In this document: one piece after another, positions 40,238 to 49,578 of the stretch
Layout of the letters: each line of letters opens with the position of its first letter
Numbering within the stretch: the stretch's first letter is position 1
Source of the DNA: Parendozoicomonas callyspongiae
Lineage (GTDB): Bacteria > Pseudomonadota > Gammaproteobacteria > Pseudomonadales > Endozoicomonadaceae
DNA length: 64,000 nt
Direction: 5' to 3'
NCBI RefSeq assembly: GCF_023502345.1
Contig: NZ_JAMFLX010000022.1
Location: 1 to 64,000 of the forward strand
Notes under the pieces: model-generated
Databases searched by the model: none
What the model was told of the DNA's origin: nothing
What the model saw: only the letters and a program-made list of their open reading frames with translations
Translations under genes and position numbers: made by a program

Positions 40238-40459
40238 TCAGCCAACCCGTCGAATCCCTTTGAACTTTCCTGAACTGTCATAGCTGATCTCAAAGCGGCC
40301 GTGAATACCGTGATGGGATACAAACTGGGCAATAATATCAAAAGGAAGGCTAATGCTTGTGCCATCATCGGCCACGGCCCGCACACGCTCTTTCTGCCTT
40401 TTATAAAACATCAAAACCTGTTCGGAATTAAGACTGATACTGACAACCGATTTACGCAT
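40238..40459 (-). CDS. DUF2835 family protein
   Basis: 73 residues. It matches the DUF2835 pattern of small gammaproteobacterial proteins: a strand, LNSEQVLMFYKRQKERVRAV, then SLPFDIIAQFVSHHGIHGRFEI. Function unknown. It follows dbpA on the same strand beyond a terminator. Confidence 0.85.
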   Translation of the reverse strand: MRKSVVSISLNSEQVLMFYKRQKERVRAVADDGTSISLPFDIIAQFVSHHGIHGRFEISYDSSGKFKGIRRVG

Positions 40460-40568
40460 GTTTCAACATCCCTGATCTTGTTATTCCTGACTGTTCAGCC
40501 ACCTAATAATAATAGAAAAACCAGAACACTTATGCCAATACACTGATTTATATAGATTTTTATCTATA

Positions 40569-40600
40569 AAATAGCCAGGGATCACTCTCCCTGGCTATTT
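40569..40600 (-). terminator. Terminator of dbpA
   Basis: Stem AAATAGCCAGGGA / TCCCTGGCTATTT directly after the dbpA stop, with T-rich flanks on both strands. Confidence 0.85.
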
Positions 40601-40608
40601 TTCCGCTT

Positions 40609-41997
40609 TTAGCGAAACTTACGCACCCGGAACTGACGGCCTTTGATTTTGCCATTCTGCAATCTCTTGAGCGCCTGGTTTGCAACGCAGCGCTCAATGG
40701 CAACATATGCCGTGAAATCAAAAATATCGATCTTGCCCACATGCTTTCCAGGAATTCCGGCATCTCCCGTCAGGGCACCGAGAATATCGCCAGGGCGTAC
40801 CTTGTTTTTCTTACCGCCATCAATATTCAGGGTTACCATCGGCGGTTCCATCTCAATAGGGCGATCATGAAGCTTGGCCAGATCACCATATTCCACCGGA
40901 CGCATTTGGTAGGCTTCAATATCTTCAATCTTGTACTGCTCTTTCTCGGTATAAAGACTGAGAGCCAAACCCTTCTTGCCTGCGCGACCAGTCCGACCAA
41001 TTCGATGGACGTGCACTTCGGCATCACGAGTCACTTCATAATTAATGACGGCCTGTAGATCCTTAATATCCAGACCTCGGGCGGCAACATCTGTAGCCAC
41101 AAGAATAGAGCTGCTTTTGTTGGCAAACTGAACTAGAACCCGATCACGATCTCGCTGATCCAGATCCCCATGAATTGCCTGGGCATGGAAGCCATGGATG
41201 CGCAGATCTGCAGCAACATCATCACATTCAGCTTTTGTGTTGCAGAACACAACGGATGATTCCGGCTGATAGTGATGCATCAAACTAACAAGAGCCTCTC
41301 TGCGTCCAGAGCGGGAGGTTAAAAAGAATTTCTGCTCAATCACCGTATCATCGTGATGAGACTCAACCTCGACTTTAACGGGAGAACGCTGAAAGTCTCG
41401 ACTGATTTCCTGAATACCTTCCGGGTAAGTCGCAGAGAACAACAATGTCTGCCGATTTGATGGCGTCTGCTCCGCAAGATCAGCAATAGCATCCCGAAAG
41501 CCCATATCCAGCATACGGTCGGCTTCATCCAGAACAAGAGTCGAAATATCATTAAGCTTCAGCTTGCCTTTACGCACATGTTCCTGAATTCGGCCAGGTG
41601 TTCCTACTACTATATGGGCACCGTGTTCCAGAGATGCAATCTGAGGACCAAAAGGCATTCCCCCACAAAGGGTCAGCACCTTGATGTTGTGGGTAAAGCG
41701 GGCCAGGCGGCGCAGCTCTTTTCCCACCTGGTCGGCAAGTTCGCGTGTTGGGCAAAGAACCAGTGTCTGCACCCGATATTTGCGCATATTCAGGCGGGAT
41801 AACAGGCCGATACCAAACGCCGCCGTTTTGCCGCTACCGGTCTTGGCCCGGGCAATCAAATCCTTCCCCTTCAGGACATGAGGCAAACTCTGAGCCTGAA
41901 CAGGCGTCATGCTCTTGTAGCCAAGAGAGTCAAGATTGGCGAGCATTTCCCCTGATAATGGAAGGGAAGAAAAGCGGGTATCGATCATTATTTTCAT
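40609..41997 (-). CDS. dbpA: ATP-dependent RNA helicase DbpA
   Basis: 462-residue DEAD-box helicase, activated by hairpin 92 of 23S rRNA during large-subunit assembly. Motifs in order: Q motif (PVQAQSLP), I (AKTGSGKTAAFG), Ia (PTRELADQV), II (DEAD), III (SAT), V (ATDVAARGLDIKDL) and VI (HRIGRTGRAG). The C-terminal DbpA RNA-binding domain (about 385-462, ending KIKGRQFRVRKFR) makes this DbpA rather than another DEAD-box protein. The start could be the ATG at 41997 or 41988. Confidence 0.95.
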   Translation of the reverse strand: MKIMIDTRFSSLPLSGEMLANLDSLGYKSMTPVQAQSLPHVLKGKDLIARAKTGSGKTAAFGIGLLSRLNMRKYRVQTLVLCPTRELADQVGKELRRLARFTHNIKVLTLCGGMPFGPQIASLEHGAHIVVGTPGRIQEHVRKGKLKLNDISTLVLDEADRMLDMGFRDAIADLAEQTPSNRQTLLFSATYPEGIQEISRDFQRSPVKVEVESHHDDTVIEQKFFLTSRSGRREALVSLMHHYQPESSVVFCNTKAECDDVAADLRIHGFHAQAIHGDLDQRDRDRVLVQFANKSSSILVATDVAARGLDIKDLQAVINYEVTRDAEVHVHRIGRTGRAGKKGLALSLYTEKEQYKIEDIEAYQMRPVEYGDLAKLHDRPIEMEPPMVTLNIDGGKKNKVRPGDILGALTGDAGIPGKHVGKIDIFDFTAYVAIERCVANQALKRLQNGKIKGRQFRVRKFR

Positions 41998-42345
41998 CAG
42001 GCGGGTAAAACAGGGCAGCTATGATAACAGGTTAAAAATATCGATTATGTAGCAATTAACTGAATAGAAAATAAATAAACCACTAAGAAATATTTCCTTA
42101 ATAATGACCAAAACGAAATAAAAATATTAACAAAAACTCTGCATTGATTACTTATCCTCCTAATGAAATGTCAGATACATCTCTATTACCAGAGGGAACG
42201 CATACATACCTTATTGAGTAACATTATGTTCCTCTTATAAAATTCGCCGCTCTCACCGCTGACCACGGAATGGATGTTTAATTGAGAACGCCCCCTAAAC
42301 ATCCAGGCAGCTGTATATTCGAAAATCACACACAAGACGAACGGA
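41998..42345. other. Upstream region of the lipoprotein operon
   Basis: 348 AT-rich bases divergent between dbpA and the lipoprotein operon. No gene or specific operator recognised; it must hold both promoters. Confidence 0.4.
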
Positions 42346-43767
42346 ATGACTCTCAAAGCTCTTCTAAAGCTGACAACAGCCATAGGTGCTTATTCTCTCC
42401 TTGCGGGTTGCGCATCTGTTTACCAGGCCAACCAGTTCGATGGATTTGAAAAAGAAATCACCCAGGGTGACCTGGTAAAAGCCACGAATGATGCCGTCGA
42501 TCAGGCAGATGTGGACACAAAAACAGGCAAGCCCACAGACCTGCTCTGGACCCTGCAGGCTGGCTCTCTTCTGCGTATGGAAAAAGACTACAAGCGCAGC
42601 ACCGAGTTCTTCGATGCATCTGAAGATATGATGTACAAAGAAGATACAAAAAATGCGAGTGTTTCTGCCGCCAGTCAGGTCGGCAGTGTACTGGTTAACG
42701 ACACCATCCTCCCTTACAAACAGACCCATTTTGACGGGATCATGGCTAACACATATAAAGCCATGAACTTCTCTGCACTCAATGACATTAACAATGCCCG
42801 CATCGAGTGGAACCGTGTTGATGATCGTCAGCGCCGTGCTGTTGAAGAGTACAGTAAGCAGATCGCTGAAAAGAAAGAGCAGGCTGAAGCCGAGCGCAAG
42901 AAGCTGGCCGCACAAAAAACCAGTGGCCCTGCCCCCGATATCAATGCCAGTGTGAAACAGTCCAATGCGATTCTCGCCAGACAGGGAATCGATATGAACA
43001 CCTGGAAACCCTATGCAGGTTATGTAAACCCCTTCACAACTTATATGCATGGTCTGTATTTCCTGCAGAACGCACAGGATCGCAGCGATTATCAGCGTGC
43101 TTATGAAAGTCTGAAACGCGCCTACGCACTGACTGGCAATAAAACTGTTAAGGCTGATATGGATATCGCGCGTCAGGTTGTTAATGGTTTCCCACCCAAG
43201 AAGATTCGTCCACGCGTTTGGGTGATTTTTGAAAATGGCCTGTCTGCGGAAAAAGACGAGTTCCGTATAGACCTGCCGATCGTACTTTCCAAGCAGAAGA
43301 TTATTTACACCGGCATAGCTCTGCCCAAGCTGGTCGAGCGTCAGCGTGCTTATCAGAACCTGGATGTGGATGGTGTTAAGACCACCGTTGTTGGTGATAT
43401 GGACAAGATCATCAAGGCCGAATTCAAAGAAGAATTTACCTATATTCTGATTAAGGAGCTGGCCCGTGCCACGCTGAAAACATACGCACAGCAGCGGATG
43501 AACAAAACCAATCCAACCGCAGGTGCTCTGATGACTGCCTATCAGCTGGCAACCACTTCTGCAGATATCCGTTCCTGGACCACTCTGCCCAAAGAGTTCC
43601 AGGTTGCACGTATCAAACGCCCTGCAAATGGTTCTATCACCTTAAGCGCCCCCGGGATGATTGAGCCTCTGAATGTCGAGATCAATAAAGACAGTCAGTT
43701 CAACATTGTTTATGTAAAAGCTGTCAGCGCCCAGCAGACACCTTCAATTGAAATTATCAGTATTTAG
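42346..43767 (+). CDS. COG3014-type outer-membrane lipoprotein
   Basis: 473 residues, first gene of a four-gene envelope operon. The signal peptide ends in a lipobox (YSLLAGC), so the mature protein is lipidated; the next residues (Ala-Ser) favour transport to the outer membrane. The body is helical and TPR-like (AYESLKRAYALTGNKTV), with a charged coiled segment near 170-195. It resembles COG3014 proteins, which are found beside LpoB-like genes. The exact role is unknown; the neighbours suggest support of peptidoglycan synthesis or outer-membrane assembly. Confidence 0.8.
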   Translation: MTLKALLKLTTAIGAYSLLAGCASVYQANQFDGFEKEITQGDLVKATNDAVDQADVDTKTGKPTDLLWTLQAGSLLRMEKDYKRSTEFFDASEDMMYKEDTKNASVSAASQVGSVLVNDTILPYKQTHFDGIMANTYKAMNFSALNDINNARIEWNRVDDRQRRAVEEYSKQIAEKKEQAEAERKKLAAQKTSGPAPDINASVKQSNAILARQGIDMNTWKPYAGYVNPFTTYMHGLYFLQNAQDRSDYQRAYESLKRAYALTGNKTVKADMDIARQVVNGFPPKKIRPRVWVIFENGLSAEKDEFRIDLPIVLSKQKIIYTGIALPKLVERQRAYQNLDVDGVKTTVVGDMDKIIKAEFKEEFTYILIKELARATLKTYAQQRMNKTNPTAGALMTAYQLATTSADIRSWTTLPKEFQVARIKRPANGSITLSAPGMIEPLNVEINKDSQFNIVYVKAVSAQQTPSIEIISI

Positions 43768-43784
43768 AGAAGTAGCACGAAGTA

Positions 43785-44405
43785 ATGATTAAGAAGTTCA
43801 TTAAACCTGCAGTTGTCGCCTGTGTCATGACCCTGATGGCAGGCTGTGCCACCCAAACAACTTATGTTGATCCTGCCCAGGACAAGACGGTTGTGATGGG
43901 ACTGGACTACAAGGATTTTAATAGTGCTGCAAAGCAGGCAGTAACTGGTATCGCTAAATCTCCGCTGATGGTTCATCCTCAAATGGCTCAAGGTGCGCGT
44001 TATGTTATTTCCGTTTCCCCAATTGTTAACGACACTACCCAGCGTATCGACACAGATCAGCTAACAAAAAAGATGCGTTCAGAATTACTCAAAACCGGGC
44101 GATTTATTACCACAACTGCCGTGACTGCGAATGGCCCTGAAGATGCGATGACCGAAAAGGTGCGTAAACTCAGCAGCTCCAAGCTCATTAATCAGGCAAC
44201 TGTAAAGAAGAACGGTACAGTGATTGCGCCTGATTTTAACCTTACCGGTAAGATCATTCAGCGTAATAACAAAGTTGATCGTAACACTCAGCAAGTGGAT
44301 TACTACTTCCAGCTAACCCTGACAAACCTGGAAAAGGGGCTGGCTTACTACGAAGACAGCATCCAGATTATCAAGCGCGGCTCCAACAAGTCAGTTTCCT
44401 GGTAA
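43785..44405 (+). CDS. LpoB-like penicillin-binding protein activator lipoprotein
   Basis: 206 residues. Lipobox LMAGC after a short signal. The C-terminal domain has the LpoB pattern: DTDQLTKKMRSELLKTGRF, then DFNLTGKIIQRNN and DYYFQLTLTNLEKGLAYYED. E. coli LpoB reaches through the peptidoglycan to activate PBP1B. The Pro-rich linker of E. coli LpoB is absent, so this could be a paralogue with another partner. Starts 18 bases after the previous gene. Confidence 0.85.
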   Translation: MIKKFIKPAVVACVMTLMAGCATQTTYVDPAQDKTVVMGLDYKDFNSAAKQAVTGIAKSPLMVHPQMAQGARYVISVSPIVNDTTQRIDTDQLTKKMRSELLKTGRFITTTAVTANGPEDAMTEKVRKLSSSKLINQATVKKNGTVIAPDFNLTGKIIQRNNKVDRNTQQVDYYFQLTLTNLEKGLAYYEDSIQIIKRGSNKSVSW

Positions 44406-44477
44406 ATTGCCAGCCGGTCTGCAGTTTCTGCAGACCGGTTTCCAGATATCCAGTCAAACCTATAAAAGGAATTTCAG

Positions 44478-45896
44478 ATGAATAAAACACTGTTGGCTCT
44501 GGTGCTGGCGACTGCCTCACTTTGCCCGCTCTCTGCCAGTGCAGAGCAACAACCTGCAACAGAAACTGCAACGGTCGAAGAATCCGCTAACCAGCCAGCC
44601 CAGACTGCTGAAGCCGTTATCGAAGCCAGTGAAAAGAAAGTTGATGACGCCTTTCGTGATGTAGAAGAAACAGCTCGCAAATATGTACGCAATCAAAAAA
44701 GAAAGTACAAAAAACAGGGACGCAGTAATGAAGTATTTATCAGCTCCGGCAGTGCACTTGTCAGCGAACCTTCCAGCTCTACCAACTGGGGCGATGCCCG
44801 TGTTATTGCTTACCAGGAAGCACAGAATAAAGCCCGTGAGTCATTTCTGAAGCAGCTTTACAGCGAAGTATCTTCTGACATTATCAAAGACAGCTTCAAA
44901 ACCAATAAGCAGCCAGAATTCGAGCCTGAGGATCTGCAAAGCCAAAGCAAGATGGAAAGCGTGCTGAATAAAGTCGTTGCCTATGCTGATGCCGTTCTGG
45001 ATGAGAAGCTTGAGGAAAAGGGTGTTGACCCTGCCGAGTATAAGTCTGCAAATCCTGAAAAAAGAAAGGTCATGCTGAAGAAGGCCTTCAGCAAAGCCGT
45101 AACTCGTAAATCCCATGGTGACCTGAGTGGTGCCATGATTGTTAACACCTACGAAACCACTGATGCCAATGGCAACACAGCTGTTGCCGTGGTTATGAAA
45201 ACATCTGTGAAGATGAAAAACTTCCTGAGAAAGCTTCGTACCAGCAAGGGTGTTATCCAGCCCAATCCCAAAAAGCATGGAGTTGATATCGAAGAGTATC
45301 TTGAAGTCAACCGTGAGAACCTGATGTACGAATACGGTTTGCGGATGTTCTACGATGAGAACGGCTATCCCGTACTGTTGTCTTTTGCCCAAGCAGGTAA
45401 TGACTGTAATCCTGTTGATTACGAAGAGTGTGTAGACAATCGTGACTTCTCCTTTGATGAAGCTGAGAACGATGCTTTCTCCCACTTTGCAGAAGCCTAC
45501 AACCTGAACGGCGCGTCTGAAACCTCCACTTTTAAAGGCAAGGAAAAGACCAAAACAAACAAAATCACCAAAACCGAGAATGGTGTTGAAACCACTCAGG
45601 AAACCATTAACAAGATCATTAAAGAAACCAAAGCCATGTCCAGGATGACTTCCAGGGTTAAAGACCTGGTTGGTATCAGTGAAGTTATGCGCTGGACAGA
45701 AAAGCATTCGGTTTCCGGTCGTGAACTGAACGGAGTGGTACTGGCCTGGCGCCCTGAAACCGAACAGGCAACCAGAACCTTCAAGGCTAACAAAATCCCA
45801 TCTGCACCCGCTCCTCAGCAGCAGACGGCAGCACCAAAGAAAAACTCTGCCCAGCAGGCTTCCAGCGCCTTCCTGATGGAAGACGATGATTTCTAA
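44478..45896 (+). CDS. Periplasmic hypothetical protein of the LpoB/CsgG operon
   Basis: 472 residues. A cleavable signal peptide (LLALVLATASLCPLSASA-EQ) sends it to the periplasm; no lipobox cysteine at the cleavage site. A Thr/Glu/Ala-rich linker (about 22-60) is followed by a basic helix, then a globular domain with DARVIAYQEAQNKARESFLK. The C-terminus is Gln/Ala/Pro-rich and ends acidic. I do not recognise a named family, but conservation of operon position beside LpoB- and CsgG-like genes suggests a shared envelope complex. Ribosome site AAAGGA. Confidence 0.7.
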   Translation: MNKTLLALVLATASLCPLSASAEQQPATETATVEESANQPAQTAEAVIEASEKKVDDAFRDVEETARKYVRNQKRKYKKQGRSNEVFISSGSALVSEPSSSTNWGDARVIAYQEAQNKARESFLKQLYSEVSSDIIKDSFKTNKQPEFEPEDLQSQSKMESVLNKVVAYADAVLDEKLEEKGVDPAEYKSANPEKRKVMLKKAFSKAVTRKSHGDLSGAMIVNTYETTDANGNTAVAVVMKTSVKMKNFLRKLRTSKGVIQPNPKKHGVDIEEYLEVNRENLMYEYGLRMFYDENGYPVLLSFAQAGNDCNPVDYEECVDNRDFSFDEAENDAFSHFAEAYNLNGASETSTFKGKEKTKTNKITKTENGVETTQETINKIIKETKAMSRMTSRVKDLVGISEVMRWTEKHSVSGRELNGVVLAWRPETEQATRTFKANKIPSAPAPQQQTAAPKKNSAQQASSAFLMEDDDF

Positions 45897-45909
45897 AGGA
45901 TTGAAACGA

Positions 45910-47088
45910 ATGATGAAAAGGCTTACAGCAGCAGTTATGCTGCTGATGGCCCTCCCGCTGGCAGCTTTTGCAGCTGTGATGGATGTGGAGGTGACCGGAT
46001 ATGGTCTGACTGAAGATGCCGCTATCGAGCACGGTTTAACCCAGGCTATCCGGCAGGTTAATGGTGCGGATATCAGCAGTGTGCAAAACACTGTGAAAAT
46101 TCAGACCAAGGTTAACGACCAGAAAGATACTGTTTCTGCTGTCAGTCGAGGTACGGTAGTCGGAACAAAAGGCCAGATTGCCGGTTACAGCATTCTGGAT
46201 AGAAACTGCTCTGATGATGAATGCTCCATCAGCATGAGTGTTCAGGTTTTCCAATACAAAACGCCAGGCCTGTCTGCCGAATCACGCCGCAAGATTGCAG
46301 TTCTGCCTTTCACCGGAGCCATAGAGTTCCGCAAAATGGTGACAAAAGGGGTACAGGACCAGCTGGTTCAGAGCCGCCGTTTTGCTGTTCTTGATCGTGA
46401 ACACGAAAAAGAATACCAGGCAGAGAAATCACTCTGGCAAAGTGAAGATGCAGCCATCTCAGAAAAGGCCCGTATGGGTAAAGTGCTGGGGCTGGATTAC
46501 ATCCTGGTTGGTACCATTGAGAAGGCCAGGGCCAATCGCTGGATCACAACAGTTGAACTGACAGGTGAGCAGGAGCAACACGTAAGAGCTACCGCGACTG
46601 TTCGTTACCAAATCATTGCTGTTGCCACACGCCAGGTTAAGTGGGCTGACACTGTCTCCGTTACTCTGAAAACTGACAGCCTGCAGAAAACTGCCGATGC
46701 GATCAGTAAGAAGATTACTGCTGAAGCTCTGGGGAACATTTACCCAATGCGGGTTGTTGGTATGAATGGTGATCAGGTGATCCTGAATCAGGGCGGCAAA
46801 ACCCTCAACACAGGTGATGTTTACCACATCTATGCTCTTGGGGAAAAGATTGTCGATCCTTATACCAAGGAAGTACTGGGTCGGGATGAAACTCCAATTG
46901 CAAGAGTTCGCATTGCACGGGTTACAGCCAAAATGTCTTATGCCGATGTGATCAAAGGCGATGTGGAAGATATCCAGAAGCTTTACATCGCCAGACGATA
47001 CAAGCCCAAGGCATCACCAAAACCCAAGAAAGCTGCAGCTCCTGCAAAGGAACAGAAGCTTCCTGAGGCTGGCGGCGTCTTTCTGTAA
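45910..47088 (+). CDS. CsgG/HfaB-family envelope protein
   Basis: 392 residues. Signal peptide MMKRLTAAVMLLMALPLAAF-AA, no lipobox. The central domain has the CsgG-type core (RKIAVLPFTGAIEFRKMV, then FAVLDREHEKEYQAEKSL, then KVLGLDYILVGTIEK). The C-terminus is Lys/Pro/Ala-rich. The start at 45910 is preferred over 45886 because AAAGGA precedes it and the overlap with the upstream gene disappears. Last gene of the operon; a strong terminator follows. Function unproven; not necessarily curli secretion, as no csgA, csgB or csgE is present. Confidence 0.82.
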   Translation: MMKRLTAAVMLLMALPLAAFAAVMDVEVTGYGLTEDAAIEHGLTQAIRQVNGADISSVQNTVKIQTKVNDQKDTVSAVSRGTVVGTKGQIAGYSILDRNCSDDECSISMSVQVFQYKTPGLSAESRRKIAVLPFTGAIEFRKMVTKGVQDQLVQSRRFAVLDREHEKEYQAEKSLWQSEDAAISEKARMGKVLGLDYILVGTIEKARANRWITTVELTGEQEQHVRATATVRYQIIAVATRQVKWADTVSVTLKTDSLQKTADAISKKITAEALGNIYPMRVVGMNGDQVILNQGGKTLNTGDVYHIYALGEKIVDPYTKEVLGRDETPIARVRIARVTAKMSYADVIKGDVEDIQKLYIARRYKPKASPKPKKAAAPAKEQKLPEAGGVFL

Positions 47089-47100
47089 AATTTCTTACCG

Positions 47101-47134
47101 CATAAAAAAACCGGACGATATGTCCGGTTTTTTT
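47101..47134 (+). terminator. Terminator of the lipoprotein operon
   Basis: Stem AAAAAAACCGGAC / GTCCGGTTTTTTT with a GATAT loop, 13 bases after the last stop. Confidence 0.95.
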
Positions 47135-47162
47135 ATGCCTGAAACCTCTTAAGTCAAAAAGC

Positions 47163-47457
47163 CTAAGCAGTCTTTTCGGAACCGCTTGTAGGTTCTTTGG
47201 ACTGGTTCAGCCTTGCATGCAGCCAGAGTCCGGATGCTTTCATGGCGTATCCAAACACAGCTCCCACCAACAAAGAAGGCAGGATCAGCTGCCATAATCA
47301 TATAGCCGATCACTTCCACATTCATAATAGTGGACAGTTTGATGATAACCATGGCCCAGAACACACCGGTCAGATTGGTAAGCATGCTCTCAGCCAGGCC
47401 GGCAACACCGTCACGGGGAGAGGCAAAGTACGTCGTACAACCCAGGAAACCAGCCCA
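47163..47457 (-). pseudogene. ycdZ: Relic of a YcdZ (DUF1097) membrane protein
   Basis: The minus strand encodes WAGFLGCTTYFASPRDGVAG, then FWAMVIIKLSTIMNVEVIGY, as in E. coli YcdZ. In another frame, starting near ILPSLLVGAVFGYAMKASGL, it runs to a natural C-terminus. The middle of the family (about 40 residues between the two blocks) is deleted with a frame change, and the N-terminal helices are missing. Confidence 0.8.
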
Positions 47458-48229
47458 GGTGCATTTTCAGCACTGGGTCACAGGTGAATACCAACGGAAA
47501 TCAGGCAAAATGGTACGAAAATGCCAGAACTCAAATTTAATGCCTCTATACCACTAATAATTCAGGTATTTTTTTGGCAGAAATTGTATAATTAGCAAAA
47601 TAGTGTCGATAGGCTAATAAAAGTTACTCGTAGTTAACCAATTAACCCGTCTTGGCTTCAGTAATTAACGACAATAGGTCCGAAAATTGATCTATACCAA
47701 TTAATTACAAACGTAATGAATGTAGTTTTAGCATCAACCTAATTCCTGATGCAGCCGAACAATGTTTTACGCTGATTCAAACAAACCACAATCACTAAGC
47801 TTGGATTTCTTGCAAAAGATTGCAAAGCAACTCCTGATTTTTTGTGGTTTCATGAATCAATTTCACCCGGCTGTTGTTTCAATAATACAAAAATACTACT
47901 TCTTCTTAACCTCAGTTTTCTCCTCTTCTTATTCCTACGTTGTAGATAAGTCTATCGTTTATATCCTAACCTGGTGGATTGGAGCTATTAATTCCTCCAG
48001 GATCCAAGGGTCCTAACTACCTGTTAATACAAGCTTGCTGTCAATTACCGGCAAAGAATTATATGCGCCTTCATTTACCTCGGTAATGTGCTTCTTATTG
48101 TCTTTTGACAACAGAGAATACATTACTCGTGTGTAGCTATTTAATAAGGAGCGTAATTTTATGGCTGTTGATTCTTGGCACCTTGATTTCAGGTATTAAT
48201 TCAAACTCAATACGAGTAAGAGGCTAGCT
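47458..48229. other. AT-rich region upstream of the betaine reductase genes
   Basis: 770 bases without a supported gene of normal size. An 84-codon plus-strand frame at 47762-48016 has no ribosome site. It ends in the 12-codon frame at 48161-48199 (separate entry). Probably holds the operon's promoter; a TTGACA at about 48106 has no well-spaced -10. Confidence 0.45.
48161..48199 (+). CDS. Possible leader peptide (12 codons) before the reductase operon
   Basis: AAGGAG stands 9 bases before an ATG that opens a 12-codon frame, MAVDSWHLDFRY, ending at TAA. It finishes 30 bases before the reductase start, which has its own AGAGG. It may be a translated leader, or the remnant of a longer gene. Confidence 0.3.
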   Translation: MAVDSWHLDFRY

Positions 48230-49564
48230 ATGAAACTTGAGCTGGGTCACTTCCATGTCAAGGAAGTCACCTTCGGCGATTTCACTCGCTTTGAAAATGG
48301 TGTCCTCACTATTAACAAAGAAGAAGCACTCGCCGTTGTACGTGAAGATGAGCACATTACCGAAGCGGATCTTGTTATTGCCCGTCCAGGTGAAGAAAAG
48401 CGCATTGTTCCCGTTAAGGAAGCTGTAGAACCCCGCTGTCGCGTTAACAGCAAGTTCGATAATTACTTCCCCGGTGTTACCGGTTCTGATCTGTATCAGG
48501 TCGGTGAAGGCCGTTCCCACGCCCTGAAAGGCTGCAGCGTTCTGGCTGTTGGCAAGCACTGGGGTAGCTTTGGTGATGGTCTGATCGATATGTCTGGCGA
48601 AGGTGCTCAGTGGAGCTACTACTCCCAGCTGATCAACGTTTGCCTGGTTGCAGACACCGACGAAGAATTCGAACGTCACGAGCAGCAGAAGAAGAACCAC
48701 GCCCTGCGTTGGGCTGCACACCGCCTGGCTGAATACCTGGGTCGTTGTGTGAAAGATGCAGAGCCTGAAGAAGTTCAGACTTTTGACCTGCCTGCTGTTA
48801 CCAAGCGTGAGCAAGCTGTTAACGAACTGCCTTCTGTTGTCTATGTCATTCAGACCATGACTCAGATGGAAGAAGAAGGTTACAACGATCTGGCATACGG
48901 CTGGGACCTGAACAAGTCCATCCCAACCTATATGCATCCGAACGAAGTTCTGGATGGTTCCCTGATCGGTGGTTCCTTCATGCCTACCTCCTCCAAGTGG
49001 GCAACTTACGATTACCAGAACTGTCCAACCATCAAGGCTCTGTACGAGCAGCATGGTAAGACTATCAACTTCCTGGGTGTTATCACCTCCAACCTGAACG
49101 TTGCTCTGGTACAGAAAGAACGTTCCGCCCTGTTCGTAGCCCAGATGGCTAAGAGCCTGGGTGCTGACAGCGCAATCGTTGCTGAGCAAGGTTACGGTAA
49201 CCCCGACGCAGACTTCACTGCCTGCATCGTGGCCCTGGAAGACGCTGGTGTGAAAACTGTTGGTATGACCAACGAATGTACCGGTCGTGACGGTCGCTCC
49301 CAGTCTCTGGTATCCATGGATCCAAAGTCTGACGCTATCGTTTCCTGCGGTAACGTTTCCGAACTGATCGATCTGCCTCCGATGAAAGAAGTTATCGGTG
49401 AGCTGGCTGCCCTGAGCCGTGACGGCATGTCCGGTGGCTGGGAAGGCGACGAGATCCTCGGCCCCTCAGTCCGTGAAGATGGTTCCATCATCATGGAAAA
49501 CAACGCCATGTTCTGTGGCGACCAGGTAATGGGCTGGGCTCAAAAGACTGTTCGGGAATACTGA
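48230..49564 (+). CDS. grdI: Betaine reductase component B, alpha/beta proprotein (GrdE/GrdG/GrdI family)
   Basis: 444 residues. Precursor of the two small subunits of the substrate-specific component B of glycine, sarcosine or betaine reductase. In the family it is cleaved at an Asn-Cys or similar bond and the new N-terminus becomes a pyruvoyl group that forms an imine with the amine substrate; here a candidate is Cys265 in TYDYQNCPTI, at a comparable relative position. Strongly conserved blocks include HPNEVLDGSLIGGSFMPTSS, NFLGVI and MTNECTGRDGRSQSLV. The adjacent BCCT transporter favours betaine; a quaternary amine cannot form an imine directly, so the mechanism for betaine differs in detail. 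AGAGG before the ATG. Codon use is richer in C-ending codons than the neighbours, suggesting high expression. Confidence 0.9.
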   Translation: MKLELGHFHVKEVTFGDFTRFENGVLTINKEEALAVVREDEHITEADLVIARPGEEKRIVPVKEAVEPRCRVNSKFDNYFPGVTGSDLYQVGEGRSHALKGCSVLAVGKHWGSFGDGLIDMSGEGAQWSYYSQLINVCLVADTDEEFERHEQQKKNHALRWAAHRLAEYLGRCVKDAEPEEVQTFDLPAVTKREQAVNELPSVVYVIQTMTQMEEEGYNDLAYGWDLNKSIPTYMHPNEVLDGSLIGGSFMPTSSKWATYDYQNCPTIKALYEQHGKTINFLGVITSNLNVALVQKERSALFVAQMAKSLGADSAIVAEQGYGNPDADFTACIVALEDAGVKTVGMTNECTGRDGRSQSLVSMDPKSDAIVSCGNVSELIDLPPMKEVIGELAALSRDGMSGGWEGDEILGPSVREDGSIIMENNAMFCGDQVMGWAQKTVREY

Positions 49565-49578
49565 TCGGGGATACGGCA

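Noticed and set aside
44841-46091. 416-codon minus-strand frame across the lipoprotein operon
   Set aside because: Antisense shadow of two real genes on the plus strand, which have signal peptides and ribosome sites.
48224-49189. 321-codon minus-strand frame in the reductase alpha/beta gene
   Set aside because: Antisense shadow; the plus-strand frame has strong family conservation.
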